Shown piece after piece: positions 49,286 to 56,809 of a DNA stretch of 64,000 nucleotides. Source of the DNA: WHSM01 sp036375165 (GTDB lineage: Bacteria > Actinomycetota > Actinomycetes > Mycobacteriales > Micromonosporaceae). Location of the stretch: contig DASUSI010000083.1 in NCBI GenBank assembly GCA_036375165.1, forward strand, positions 1 through 64,000. The letters run 5' to 3'. Numbering within the stretch: the stretch's first letter is position 1; every line of letters starts with the position of its first letter. Under the pieces are notes generated by a model. The model did no database searches. It was not told the DNA's origin and was given only the letters and a program-made list of their open reading frames with translations. The translations under genes were made by a program, and so were the position numbers.

Positions 49286-49675
49286 TCACCGCCCGCTCAG
49301 CGCTTGCTGGGCCAGCGCCACGATTTCGCCGGTGACGGCTGGGGCGACAATGAACGCGATGTCCCAGGTCTCGTCGTCGTCTCCGATCAGGATCGCCACC
49401 TGGCCCTCGCTGGACGCCCAGTGCACGCCAGCTCCGGCACAGGTGCCGATGGGAAGCGCCCTGCGGCTGGCCCAGTCCGCGTACCGGACGTCCTGCAGCC
49501 GTACCAGGTCGGCGAGTGCCGCCCGGATGTTCAGCTCCCACTCCTCCCCCTGCAACTTGACCAGCGCAAGGGGCTCGGAATCCGCGCCATCGGCGTGCAT
49601 CACGTCCAGCGTCACGTCAACCACGCGGTCATCCTTCCCGACATCCACGGGTACGAGCACCCTCTCTGACCCCAC
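49286..49675 (-). CDS. Hypothetical protein
   Basis: A 129-residue soluble acidic protein I do not recognise. Features are a charged start (DVGKDDRVVDVTLDVM), a helical middle (ELNIRAALADLVRLQDVRYADWAS) and a C-terminal segment AILIGDDDETWDIAFIVAPAVTG. Codon use is normal for the genome. The GTG at 49675 is the most upstream start; later GTG codons are possible. It is convergent with alkB, 19 bp apart. Confidence 0.55.
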   Translation of the reverse strand: MGSERVLVPVDVGKDDRVVDVTLDVMHADGADSEPLALVKLQGEEWELNIRAALADLVRLQDVRYADWASRRALPIGTCAGAGVHWASSEGQVAILIGDDDETWDIAFIVAPAVTGEIVALAQQALSGR

Positions 49676-49957
49676 GACCGGCCCCGGCGTCCCGGTGCCT
49701 CACGGGACCGGCCATGCCACGGCGGGTGAGGGTGCCACCGCACTCCCCACAAAGGACGACACCTCACCCAGTTTCAGAAGGGCCTTCGAAGACCTGGCGC
49801 ATCCTCACCGAGAAACGTGATGCTCCCGCCGGATCGGCGCACTCGGTGATGCCTGAGTGGTCCTCGAACTCGATCCAGAACCATGACGTTGGAAAGGGAT
49901 CCGTGTGGAGTGTCGTCGTGCCGATTTTGTTCTTTGCTCGGCAACGTATGTGTCGAA

Positions 49958-50310
49958 TTCCAGGGTGGGCGATCATGACTCCCATCGAGGAATTTCGTGG
50001 CGGCAGCCCGGCCGCTCTCATAGGGAGTGTCCAGGTCCTCGCGTGTGAGGTGGAAAGGTCCTCGAGGTGCATGGGGTCGCAGAATCCGGTGAGCGTACGG
50101 AGCATTGCCAGCGTCATGCTGACTGTGCCTGACACCTGGTTTCCTGTCCAATGCTTCGAGAGCATCCCCTGTCAACCAGCCACGACGGCTTCCCGTCAGC
50201 GGTGTCCCACCGCACCGGCATGTAGAAGAACGGGATCGACATTGACGCACGCACCGCGACGGTCCTCACGTCGTCCACAGATCTATCCACAGGGCCTCGT
50301 CATGGGTGAC
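49958..50310 (-). pseudogene. Decayed patatin-like phospholipase gene
   Basis: Pieces of a patatin C-terminal half appear in order on the minus strand in different frames. The first, before 50170, reads VDDVRTVAVRASMSIPFFYM and ends WLVD; canonical patatins have such a segment before GGMLSNFP. The second, about 50165-50035, reads GMLS then MLRTLTGFCDPMHLEDL. The third, about 50030-49990, reads YESGRAAATKFLDG, a typical patatin end. At least two frameshifts and two internal deletions separate them, and the catalytic N-terminus is missing. Codon bias is weak. Below about 49958 to 49700, including a frame with FWIEFEDHSGITECADP, I see nothing assignable. Confidence 0.6.
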
Positions 50311-50324
50311 CAAGGCCCTGTGGA
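50286..50324. terminator. 12-bp hairpin after the 74-residue gene
   Basis: Arms TCCACAGGGCCT and AGGCCCTGTGGA pair perfectly around 15 nt. It lies 64 bp past the stop of the minus-strand gene at 50388 and inside the decayed patatin region. Confidence 0.5.
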
Positions 50325-50387
50325 GCGGGTCACTGACCGTTGCCCTGGTTGGCCCACCGGTTTCCAGAGGCGACGCGCTCTCGGTTG

Positions 50388-50612
50388 TCAGAGCACTGCG
50401 CCGCGTGGTGCCACCTCCAGCCCGGCGACGCCACGGCCGTACAGCACCATCATCCGGTCACCATGGCGGGTTCGGAGGATGCCGGAGTCTTCGGCAAGTT
50501 CTGAGACGGCGTGCTCGATAAGATCGTCAATTTCGGCGATCTCGGGGTCTTCGTACTTCACGTCGATGTGAGCACCGTTGGTGAGCCGGATCCGCAGCAC
50601 GATGGAGGCCAT
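50388..50612 (-). CDS. 74-residue hypothetical protein
   Basis: A small acidic protein, MASIVLRIRLTNGAHIDVKYED then EIDDLIEHAVSELAEDSGIL and a C-terminal RMMVLYGRGVAGLEVA. Codons are G/C-ending as in resident genes. No family recognised; short proteins like this are frequent in actinobacterial accessory DNA. It lies between the patatin remnant and the left attachment repeat. ATG 50612 starts the coding-like part; no clear Shine-Dalgarno is seen. Confidence 0.55.
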   Translation of the reverse strand: MASIVLRIRLTNGAHIDVKYEDPEIAEIDDLIEHAVSELAEDSGILRTRHGDRMMVLYGRGVAGLEVAPRGAVL

Positions 50613-50713
50613 GTCCGAAGCGTAGAGGCCCGGGGTGTCGCCGCCCCCGGTCGCGCCGACGACTGGCGGGGACGACCCTGTCACGACCGCCGACGCCAAT
50701 GTCCAACCCCGAC

Positions 50714-50752
50714 ACATCAGAAACCCCCCGCAGGTTGAGGGCTTTCCGATGT
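50714..50752 (-). terminator. Hairpin, probably the original tRNA-Ser terminator
   Basis: On the minus strand ACATC-G-GAAA-G-CCC pairs with GGG-G-TTTC-T-GATGT, a long imperfect stem around 11 nt. It lies 10 bp past the displaced tRNA-Ser 3' copy, where the terminator of the undisturbed tRNA gene would be. Confidence 0.5.
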
Positions 50753-50761
50753 CTTGGGACC

Positions 50762-50819
50762 GAGCGGAGGGTGTGGGATTCGAACCCACGAGGACGGTTC
50801 CCCGCCCTAGCGGTTTTCA
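50762..50819. repeat. Left attachment repeat (tRNA-Ser 3' copy)
   Basis: These 58 bp are identical to 53292-53349. They contain the tRNA-Ser sequence from the anticodon to the 3' end but no 5' half, so they are not a tRNA gene. This is one boundary of an integrated element. Confidence 0.85.
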
Positions 50820-50974
50820 GGTCAGCAGAGAGCCGTCCCGGCCGATCCCAGCCGGGTACGGTCCTTGTCATTCCTGCTGGTCAGAGCGCAACGTGACTCC
50901 CTGGTGATCGCGGACAGTCCCGGCCTGGTCGGGCCGGTCTGTGTCCAACCGGTGTCCACTGAATCCAGGCGTGT

Positions 50975-51415
50975 TTAGTCGAGGGGCACGGGGTGCAGCC
51001 GCGTACGGGTCGCGGCGTAGATGAACGGCCCCGGCTCGCCGAGCTTGCTCTCGATATCCCGCCATCGGCACATCACGGTCTCGAGCTGCGCGAAGGCGCC
51101 GCGGGCGTCGGGTGACGTCAACGCGATCATGCGGGCGCCGGCGTCCCGTACCGCGGCGATCTCCCGGCGATGCCCCTGGATCTTGCTGTCGCGGGTGATG
51201 ACCAACCAGTTGTGACGGGTCACCACCGGAATCCACACCGTGTCCTTGGTGTCCACGTCGGTGATGGGGCAGGCCGGCTGCTCCCGCTTGTGGAAAACGC
51301 CGCCGGGATCACCCGGGTATGTCACGTCCGATCGGACCTTGACCAGCACATGCGCAAGCCCCAGCACGTCGGCGTCGATGTAAAACCGCACTTCGGCCGG
51401 CTTGACCCGGCTCAC
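50975..51415 (-). CDS. PIN-like toxin (VapC45-type)
   Basis: A 146-residue protein resembling PIN-like ribonuclease toxins. The N-terminus FYIDADVLGLAHVLVKVR holds the first acidic residues, and the WIPVVTRHNWLVITRDSKIQ segment near 65-85 is typical of the PIN_10/VapC45-like group. It is followed by EIAAVRDAGARMIALTS. Its start overlaps the upstream antitoxin gene by 4 bp, the usual order of a type II pair here. Activity is inferred from fold and gene order only. Confidence 0.65.
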   Translation of the reverse strand: MSRVKPAEVRFYIDADVLGLAHVLVKVRSDVTYPGDPGGVFHKREQPACPITDVDTKDTVWIPVVTRHNWLVITRDSKIQGHRREIAAVRDAGARMIALTSPDARGAFAQLETVMCRWRDIESKLGEPGPFIYAATRTRLHPVPLD

Positions 51416-52086
51416 GCGGCGCGTAGCGAGTTCTCGTACGCCAGCGCCCAGCGCACGTCGGCCACGTCGAGATTGTAGGTCTCAGCGATGACTTCGACGT
51501 CCTCGCCGGCGTCCTCCTCTTCCCAGAGGATCTCGGTGCTGATGCCCTTGATCGACGGTCGGCCGAACCGCTTGTCCGGGTCAACCCGGACCGGGGACTT
51601 CTCCTCGGCGGCGATCGGGCGCCAGGCGGTGGGCTCGTTGCCCTTCCACTCGATCCGTTCCATGAACGACTGTGAGGCGGGCGTGAGCATCAGCTGATCA
51701 TTGGCGACGGCCACAAGGCAGAATTCCGCGTCGAGGCCAGCGGCGGTCTGGGCGTCGTACACCAAGGCACGGCCGGACGCGTAGGGCCGGCGGTCCGCGA
51801 GCGGGTACGGCACGCCGAACTCGTCGCGGAGGAGGTCTACGAACTTGCGCAACTCGGCCATCGGCACTCCGCGCTCGCGCCGATAGCCACGCAACAACGT
51901 TGCCTCGACGAACTCGGCCCACGTCACGGTGCGGGTGTTCTTGGGCTCGATCCGGATGATCGGCCGGTAGCGGCGTTCGCCGCGCGTACTACCTTCGAGC
52001 CAGTAGTGCAGCGTCGACTGTGGCACGCGGAGCAACTGCGCTGCCGCGGCCTCGGAGAACATCTCCCGTTCCAATACGCTCGCCAC
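51412..52086 (-). CDS. HTH/DUF433 antitoxin-like protein
   Basis: A 224-residue protein. The first 60 residues form a MerR-like helix-turn-helix (FSEAAAAQLLRVPQSTLHYWLEG). A middle region of unknown fold leads to a C-terminal DUF433 domain (FGRPSIKGISTEILWEEEDAG then VEVIAETYNLDVADVRWALAYE). DUF433 proteins are often antitoxins partnered with PIN-like toxins, and this gene overlaps such a gene by 4 bp. It probably represses its own promoter. Confidence 0.7.
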   Translation of the reverse strand: MASVLEREMFSEAAAAQLLRVPQSTLHYWLEGSTRGERRYRPIIRIEPKNTRTVTWAEFVEATLLRGYRRERGVPMAELRKFVDLLRDEFGVPYPLADRRPYASGRALVYDAQTAAGLDAEFCLVAVANDQLMLTPASQSFMERIEWKGNEPTAWRPIAAEEKSPVRVDPDKRFGRPSIKGISTEILWEEEDAGEDVEVIAETYNLDVADVRWALAYENSLRAA

Positions 52087-52176
52087 GTCCTCAGTCTCCC
52101 ACTAAGTGACCAGCGTTCAAGCCTGAGGTAACCAGGGTCCGCAGGGTGGTGAGGTCCGGCGAACCACCGACACGGC

Positions 52177-52719
52177 ATGCCCCAGTACTCCCCGGATCCC
52201 GTGCTGCAGCGCCTCGCCGAGCGGTTCGCCAAGGACGCGCACCTTGCGGCGTGGTTCGCCATCGGCGTTGCCCAAGAGGCCCTTGCCCAGGGCCGTCCGC
52301 GCCGCGCGCGGGAAGTGCTCGACGCGTTCACCGCGCTTGCGCACCAGCCGCGGCCGGTCGAGCCGGTGACGGTGCCCGTGATCCCGATGTACCGCGGCCC
52401 GAAGATCCGTACCCGCCTGATGGGCCCGGAATGCCACTTCCCGGGCTGCACCGCTGACCACGCCGACGACGACTCGAGGCTGCACACCTCCACCGAAAAT
52501 CACGTGCCGACCATCGACGGCGACGACCACACCGTGTCCGTGTGCGTCAGCGCGACCGACAGCCTCACCACGGGCACCCGGGACCCGGCCGCCGTGTTGG
52601 TCTCCGGCGCGGCCGACCGGGAGCTGTCGCCCGGCAACGCGCTCCGGCTGGCTGAGGCCCTGACGGTCGCTGTCGACCTGATCGAGGGTCACTGCACCCG
52701 GACAGGGGGTGCCCGGTGA
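52177..52719 (+). CDS. DUF6907-like hypothetical protein of the element
   Basis: A 180-residue protein. The first half is helical (LQRLAERFAKDAHLAAWFAI). The second half has a Cys/His start (PECHFPGCTADHADDDSRLH) and strands ending in LSPGNALRLAEALTVAVDLIEG. This second half resembles DUF6907-like small proteins common on actinobacterial mobile elements; I base this on pattern memory. It has no Shine-Dalgarno. Its TGA overlaps a GTG of the next short ORF. Confidence 0.5.
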   Translation: MPQYSPDPVLQRLAERFAKDAHLAAWFAIGVAQEALAQGRPRRAREVLDAFTALAHQPRPVEPVTVPVIPMYRGPKIRTRLMGPECHFPGCTADHADDDSRLHTSTENHVPTIDGDDHTVSVCVSATDSLTTGTRDPAAVLVSGAADRELSPGNALRLAEALTVAVDLIEGHCTRTGGAR

Positions 52720-52796
52720 GCAACATCCTTGACGCCCTGGTCGCGGAGTTGCCCGCTCCGCAGCGACCGGTCCGGGTGCCCGGACGTCCCCTGTAG
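52716..52796 (+). CDS. 26-codon stub before DUF2637 gene
   Basis: GTG 52716 overlaps the previous stop and opens VSNILDALVAELPAPQRPVR, ending at TAG 52796. It looks like the start of a longer element gene cut short by a deletion that also removed the beginning of the DUF2637 gene. Confidence 0.3.
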   Translation: MSNILDALVAELPAPQRPVRVPGRPL

Positions 52797-52815
52797 AACC
52801 TCGGGGGGACTCGGC

Positions 52816-53190
52816 GTGAAGTACCGGAACCAGGTGTTGACCCTGGCGGCCGAGCACGGGCAGCCGGAGGACCTCGCCAAGCTCCTGCCCATCTCGGTGG
52901 ACGGCCTGTTGGTGGTCGCCTCGATCGTGATGACGGAGGACCGGGAAGCCGGCCGCCCCGCCCGTCCGTGGGCGCGGGCGTCGTTCGTGATCGGTGTGGT
53001 CGCATCGGTCGCGGCGAACATCGCAGCGGCACCGGAGGATGCGATCTCCCGGCTGATCTCGGCGTGGCCTGCCGTTGCTCTGCTCCTGGTGGTGGAGCAC
53101 GTACGCCGCACGGTGCACGGCCAGGCGGCCGAGGCCATAGTGAGCCTGCTTCCAGAGCGGCAGCAGGCCAGCGAAGAGACCGGTTCCTAG
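52816..53190 (+). pseudogene. Truncated DUF2637 (Spd-like) membrane protein
   Basis: A 124-residue reading frame with the DUF2637 pattern: YRNQVLTLAAEHGQPEDLAKLL, SVDGLLVVASIVMTEDREAGRP, FVIGVVASVAANIAAAPED and ISAWPAVALLLVVEHVRR. Three hydrophobic segments are visible, but the first helix that normally precedes the YRNQ segment is missing. DUF2637 proteins are encoded on actinomycete conjugative plasmids and integrative elements, where some are Spd spread proteins. The first codon (GTG) has no good ribosome-binding site. I call it a truncated gene; expression is possible. Confidence 0.55.
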
Positions 53191-53242
53191 CGGCGTGTGT
53201 CCACAGCGACCCCGGCGCGGTCAGCCGGCAAGCGGTCCGTGG

Positions 53243-53286
53243 ACACAAAAAGAGCCGCTGACCGAACGTCTCTGCTGGTCAGCGGC
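53243..53286 (-). terminator. Rho-independent terminator of tRNA-Ser (element-borne)
   Basis: On the minus strand GCCGCTGACC and GGTCAGCGGC form a perfect 10-bp stem around 13 nt, followed by TCTTTTTG. It begins 9 bp after the tRNA 3' end and lies inside the element boundary. Confidence 0.8.
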
Positions 53287-53291
53287 ACACA

Positions 53292-53349
53292 GAGCGGAGG
53301 GTGTGGGATTCGAACCCACGAGGACGGTTCCCCGCCCTAGCGGTTTTCA
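53292..53349. repeat. Right attachment repeat within tRNA-Ser
   Basis: Identical to 50762-50819. It covers the tRNA-Ser gene from the anticodon to 3 bp past the 3' end. Confidence 0.85.
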
Positions 53350-53383
53350 AGACCGCCGCCATCGGCCACTAGGCGAACCCTCC
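53295..53383 (-). tRNA. tRNA-Ser(UGA)
   Basis: An 89-nt class II tRNA. The acceptor stem GGAGGGT pairs with ACCCTCC before the discriminator G. The anticodon stem GCGGT/ACCGC encloses CTTGAAA, anticodon TGA. A long variable arm and the T arm with GGTTCGAATCC follow. CCA is not encoded. The 3' part is duplicated at 50762, so the gene is the target of an integrative element that restored it. Confidence 0.97.
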
Positions 53384-53628
53384 GGACCTGCCGGGACACC
53401 CGTGCCGTACCCAGCCGGGGGAAGCGAGCGACGAGTATCCCGGTACGTCCGGACCCGACCCACAGCAGAGTCTGGTCCGTCACCAGTGTGCCAGAGGCGG
53501 CCGCCGCCGCGGACGCGGCTTGGATCCGGCCGCTCCCGATCGTTCGGGACATGCGTCCGGACGGCTCGACTGATGTCAACGTCAGTTCCAGCGTCTGCTC
53601 AGGTCAGAGCTGATTACAGGCGCAGCGG

Positions 53629-54411
53629 TCAGGTTGCCGGGATGAGGACGCTGAGGCAGGTTACGGAAGCCTCCAGTTTCTCGAATTCGCTGACGTCCAC
53701 GACGATCGGTGTGAGGCCCTCCCGCTCCAGCAGCGCCGTGGTGCGTGGTGCCGATGCGGCGATCAACACGCGGTCGTCGCCGAGCAGGACGAGATGGCAC
53801 CCCGGCCTCTCGTCCACCGCACGGAAGGCCGGTAGCCGGGTGGTGTCCACGAGCCAGGGCAGTGCCATCAGGCTGTCGTCGGGCAGCTTCGTCACCGCCG
53901 ACTTCAGGTGCAGCACCAGGCCGAGCGGGACGTCGACCACCTCGCGGCCCTCGCTGGCCAGCAGCTTGCCCAGTTGCCGGATGCCCTCGGCGTTCGTCCT
54001 TCCGCCAAGCCCGACGTAGACCGTCGTACCGACCTGTAGCACGTCACCACCGTCCAACATGCCCGGCTCCTCGATGCGAGCCACCCGCAGGCCAAGCTCG
54101 CGTACCACCTGTTCGGTACCGGCCACCTCGGGTCTGCGTTCCGGGGCTCCGGGCCGGGCCAGTACGGCGAGTGAACCGCAGACCACGACGGTGTCCTCCA
54201 CGAACACCGAGTCCGGGCAGTCCTCGGCGGGCGGCACGTACCGGACCTCCCACCCCGCGCGACGCAGCGTCGCGACGTACTCCTCGTGCTGCCTGCGGGC
54301 GACGTCGACATTGACCGGGGTACGGGGGATGTGCGTGACCAGCCCGTCTGCCAATCGGGCGCTGGGTTCACGTACCAGGGCGATGCCGTGACGCGGCGCG
54401 GTGACGCTCAT
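53629..54411 (-). CDS. ddaH: Dimethylarginine dimethylaminohydrolase family protein
   Basis: A 260-residue guanidino-modifying enzyme. It shows the N-terminal ALVREPSARLADGLVTHI, CPDSVFVEDTVVVCGSLAV near 64-82, LDGGDVLQVG near 119, the catalytic His in VLHLKSAVTKLPD and the nucleophilic Cys in SVTCLSVLIPA near the end. DDAH converts methylated arginines to citrulline; some homologues act on other guanidines. ATG 54411 has GGAGAGG upstream. It diverges from the alcohol dehydrogenase gene across 268 bp in which I see no gene. Confidence 0.88.
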   Translation of the reverse strand: MSVTAPRHGIALVREPSARLADGLVTHIPRTPVNVDVARRQHEEYVATLRRAGWEVRYVPPAEDCPDSVFVEDTVVVCGSLAVLARPGAPERRPEVAGTEQVVRELGLRVARIEEPGMLDGGDVLQVGTTVYVGLGGRTNAEGIRQLGKLLASEGREVVDVPLGLVLHLKSAVTKLPDDSLMALPWLVDTTRLPAFRAVDERPGCHLVLLGDDRVLIAASAPRTTALLEREGLTPIVVDVSEFEKLEASVTCLSVLIPAT

Positions 54412-54679
54412 CGAGGGGCCTCTCCTGGCTCGGCCGGTGACGTTCTTGCAGGTGAACGCCAGCGTATCGGGCGTCTAACATTGGTATGGGGGTATGGGCT
54501 GGTCCCGTCCCGTTTGACACGGCCCGGGGCGTGGGTTCGTCGTCCGACCCTGTCCGTTTCCTTCGGTAGGGATTGGGCAACGTGACGACGTAGCACTGCC
54601 GGGCCCGGATGATGTCCACTGAACGATTCGACCGGGTTCCCGCCACTGGAGTGCTTCCCAGCAATGGAGAAGGAGACCC

Positions 54680-55651
54680 ATGAAGGCGATCGTCCAGGAC
54701 GCATACGGCTCGTACGACGTTTTGGAACTCAGGGACATCAACAGACCGGTGATCGGCGATCACGACCTGCTGTTAAAGGTGTGCGCGGCCGGCGTCGACC
54801 CAGGAGTCTGGCATTTGATGACGGGCCTGCCGTACCTGGTTCGTGCCTTCGGTTTCGGACTCCGCGCGCCCAAGGTCCGGGTGCGGGGCCGGGATGTCGC
54901 GGGGCGCGTCGAGGCGGTCGGCAAGAACGTGACACGGTTCCAGCCGGGTGACGAGATCTACGGCACCTGCGAGGGATCCTTCGCCGAGTACGCGAGTGCC
55001 CGGGAGGACAAGGTGGCGGCGAAGCCTTCGAACCTCAGCTTCGAGCAGGCGGCGGCGGTCCCCATCTCCGGGTCGACCGCGCTCCTGGGTCTTCGCGACG
55101 CGGGCCAGGTGCGGCCCGGGCAGCAGGTACTGATCATCGGTGCGGCTGGCGGAGTGGGGACGTTCGCGGTGCAGCTGGCCAAGGCGTTCGGAGCGGAAGT
55201 GACCGGTGTCTGCAGCACGACCAAGGTGGACCTGGTCCGGTCGATCGGTGCGGACGACGTCATCGACTACACCCGTGAGGACTTCGTGGACAGCTCCCGT
55301 CGTTACGACCTCATCCTCGACACGGCGGGCAACCGTCCACTGTCACACCTCCGGCGTGCTCTCGCGTCCAAGGGAACCCTGGTGATCGTTGGAGGCGAAG
55401 GGGGAGGCCGGTGGTTCGGAGGCTTCGATCGCACCCTCCGGGCGCCCATGCTGTCGCTGTTCGTGAGCCAGAAGCTGCGCGGGCTGATGTCGACAGAGAA
55501 CAGTGCGAACCTGCGGGTCCTGGGAGAGTACATCGACGCGGGCAAGCTCACGCCAGTCATCGACCGGACGTACTCGTTGAGCGAGGTCCCGCAGGCTCTC
55601 CGGTACGTGGAAGAAGGCCACGCCCGCGGCAAGGTCGTGATCACGGTGTGA
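54680..55651 (+). CDS. NAD(P)-dependent alcohol dehydrogenase/quinone reductase (MDR)
   Basis: A 323-residue medium-chain dehydrogenase/reductase. It starts MKAIVQDAYGSYDVLELRDI, with RGRDVAGRVEAVGKNVTRF near 73-91 and the dinucleotide site IGAAGGVGTFAVQLAKAFGA near 152-171. The structural zinc Cys cluster is absent, so it is closer to quinone reductases and zinc-free members. ATG 54680 has GGAGAAGGAG upstream, a strong ribosome-binding site. It ends 24 bp before a convergent secreted-protein gene. Substrate unknown. Confidence 0.87.
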   Translation: MKAIVQDAYGSYDVLELRDINRPVIGDHDLLLKVCAAGVDPGVWHLMTGLPYLVRAFGFGLRAPKVRVRGRDVAGRVEAVGKNVTRFQPGDEIYGTCEGSFAEYASAREDKVAAKPSNLSFEQAAAVPISGSTALLGLRDAGQVRPGQQVLIIGAAGGVGTFAVQLAKAFGAEVTGVCSTTKVDLVRSIGADDVIDYTREDFVDSSRRYDLILDTAGNRPLSHLRRALASKGTLVIVGGEGGGRWFGGFDRTLRAPMLSLFVSQKLRGLMSTENSANLRVLGEYIDAGKLTPVIDRTYSLSEVPQALRYVEEGHARGKVVITV

Positions 55652-55675
55652 GGTGCGGTGGGTGCCTGCCGGTGC

Positions 55676-56494
55676 TCAGGCGCTGACGCGGCTCGCGGTG
55701 GCCGCCCGGGTGGCCGCGACGAAGTTCCAGAACGATGCGAGTGTCGTGCTCTTGCGTTGTGCCCGGGTGTTCGTGCCGAACATCGTGTTGCGCAGCGGGG
55801 TGGTGAGTTCCAGTTGCGCGCCCATGCCGAGCAGGGTCCGGTTGACGATGTTGTCGGGGTCGGTGCCACTGAGCGAGGGATGGTTCTGCGCGTCGATCGC
55901 CTGGATGCCGGCCTGCCCGTACTTCTGCAGCAGATAGCTTCTGAGTGTGCTGTCACGTCCGCCGACCAGGACGGCGGCGGTGCCGTCGGGCAGCCCTGCC
56001 GCTGTGGTGGTGCAGCCGTGCAGGGAGACGGCGTACCGGGCTCCGGCACACAGCGAGCGGGCGTACGGGTCGTCGCAGTGTGTTGACGTGACGTGCAGTT
56101 CGCTGTTGCCGGAGGACCGCAGTCCCTCGAACATCCAGTAGTCGTACGCTGGTCCGCCGCTGGGAGTGACCGCCAGCGTGGCCGGGTGGTAGCCGGCGAT
56201 GGCGAGGCATAGTTCCGAGGTGCCGGGTTCGATCCCGCCGCCGTGCGGCGCGATGACCGCGAACTGCGGGAACAGCGCGTTCTGCGTCAGGTCGTCATCG
56301 AATGAGGGGTGACGCCGGTAGCGGCGGGCGTAGTCGGTGCCCTCCACGAGGCTGGGGTCCGCGTACAGCGCGGTGTTCGACGGATAGCTGTCCGCTGCCG
56401 CGGCCGGCGACGTCAGTCGGGGTGTGAGTACCCCAGAAGCTCCAACGGCCGCCGATGCCATTACCGCAAGCACTGTCCTTCGCCGTGTACCCAT
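55676..56494 (-). CDS. Poly-gamma-glutamate hydrolase-like exported protein
   Basis: A 272-residue exported protein. The N-terminus MGTRRRTVLAVMASAAVGAS looks like a Tat or Sec signal, cleaved near residue 34. The mature part has FAVIAPHGGGIEPGTSELCLA near 78-98 (HGGGIE metal-binding motif), YDYWMFEGLRSSGNSELHVTS and AVSLHGC with VLVGG. These match the zinc-dependent poly-gamma-glutamate hydrolase family of phage PghP and bacterial relatives. It may cleave gamma-linked glutamyl polymers outside the cell. Start at ATG 56494. Confidence 0.85.
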   Translation of the reverse strand: MGTRRRTVLAVMASAAVGASGVLTPRLTSPAAAADSYPSNTALYADPSLVEGTDYARRYRRHPSFDDDLTQNALFPQFAVIAPHGGGIEPGTSELCLAIAGYHPATLAVTPSGGPAYDYWMFEGLRSSGNSELHVTSTHCDDPYARSLCAGARYAVSLHGCTTTAAGLPDGTAAVLVGGRDSTLRSYLLQKYGQAGIQAIDAQNHPSLSGTDPDNIVNRTLLGMGAQLELTTPLRNTMFGTNTRAQRKSTTLASFWNFVAATRAATASRVSA

Positions 56495-56695
56495 GACGTG
56501 GCCCGCCTTCCACAGAAGACAGTTTTGAGAAACTTATAGAGATTCGAGGGTTCGACTAGTCCTCCGGGTGACCGGCCACGTTGTGGATCAGGCGCCGGGA
56601 ACGCATGTTGCCCCGCGGGTCCGGCTGGCGGGCCACTGCTTCGGCTGCCGTACGTCGTCGCTGGGGTAATCACCCGGGGGGGCTTCCGGACCTGT

Positions 56696-56809
56696 CTACT
56701 CTTCCTCAGCCAGTTGGCGGTGTTCCAGCCATGTGGTGGCCGCCAGTCCGGTGAGGGCGGCGACGGTCCAGATGATGAGCGCCAGCTTTGCCAGTAGCAG
56801 GAGTGACAT
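56696..56809 (-). CDS. 37-residue single-pass membrane microprotein
   Basis: The short gene starts MSLLLLAKLALIIWTVAAL and ends in a polar tail HRQLAEEE. One membrane helix covers most of it. GGAGG lies 7 nt before ATG, an ideal signal. It lies in the 580-bp gap between the poly-gamma-glutamate hydrolase-like gene and the unknown gene at 57076; the rest of that gap shows nothing. Function unknown; such microproteins often bind larger membrane complexes. Confidence 0.5.
   Translation of the reverse strand: MSLLLLAKLALIIWTVAALTGLAATTWLEHRQLAEEE

Larger units (their letters stand above)
50762..53349. mobile_element. Remnant of an integrative element in tRNA-Ser(UGA)
   Basis: A 58-bp direct repeat encloses about 2.47 kb. 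The repeat begins exactly at the anticodon of tRNA-Ser, the usual crossover region of tyrosine integrases. Inside are a PIN/DUF433 pair, a DUF6907-like gene, a 26-codon stub and a truncated DUF2637 gene; the last family is typical of actinomycete integrative and conjugative elements. No integrase, replication or TraB/FtsK gene is visible, so it is a deletion remnant or a non-autonomous element. The 11-mer CTGCTGGTCAG occurs in the same orientation near both ends (50874 and 53272) and might be an arm-type site. The stretch 50820-50974 has no gene. Confidence 0.75.

Noticed and set aside
50276..50306. DnaA-box-like TATCCACA and GTCCACAG words near 50280-50306
   Set aside because: Only imperfect matches, no cluster, and no dnaA or other replication gene nearby; they fall in a hairpin and a decayed gene.
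49714..50571. Long plus-strand open frame across the patatin remnant
   Set aside because: Its codon use is not genome-like, and the minus strand carries recognisable patatin segments over the same bases.
50762..50819. Second tRNA-Ser gene
   Set aside because: Only the 3' part from the anticodon onward is present; the 5' acceptor strand, D arm and half of the anticodon stem are missing, so it is an attachment repeat.
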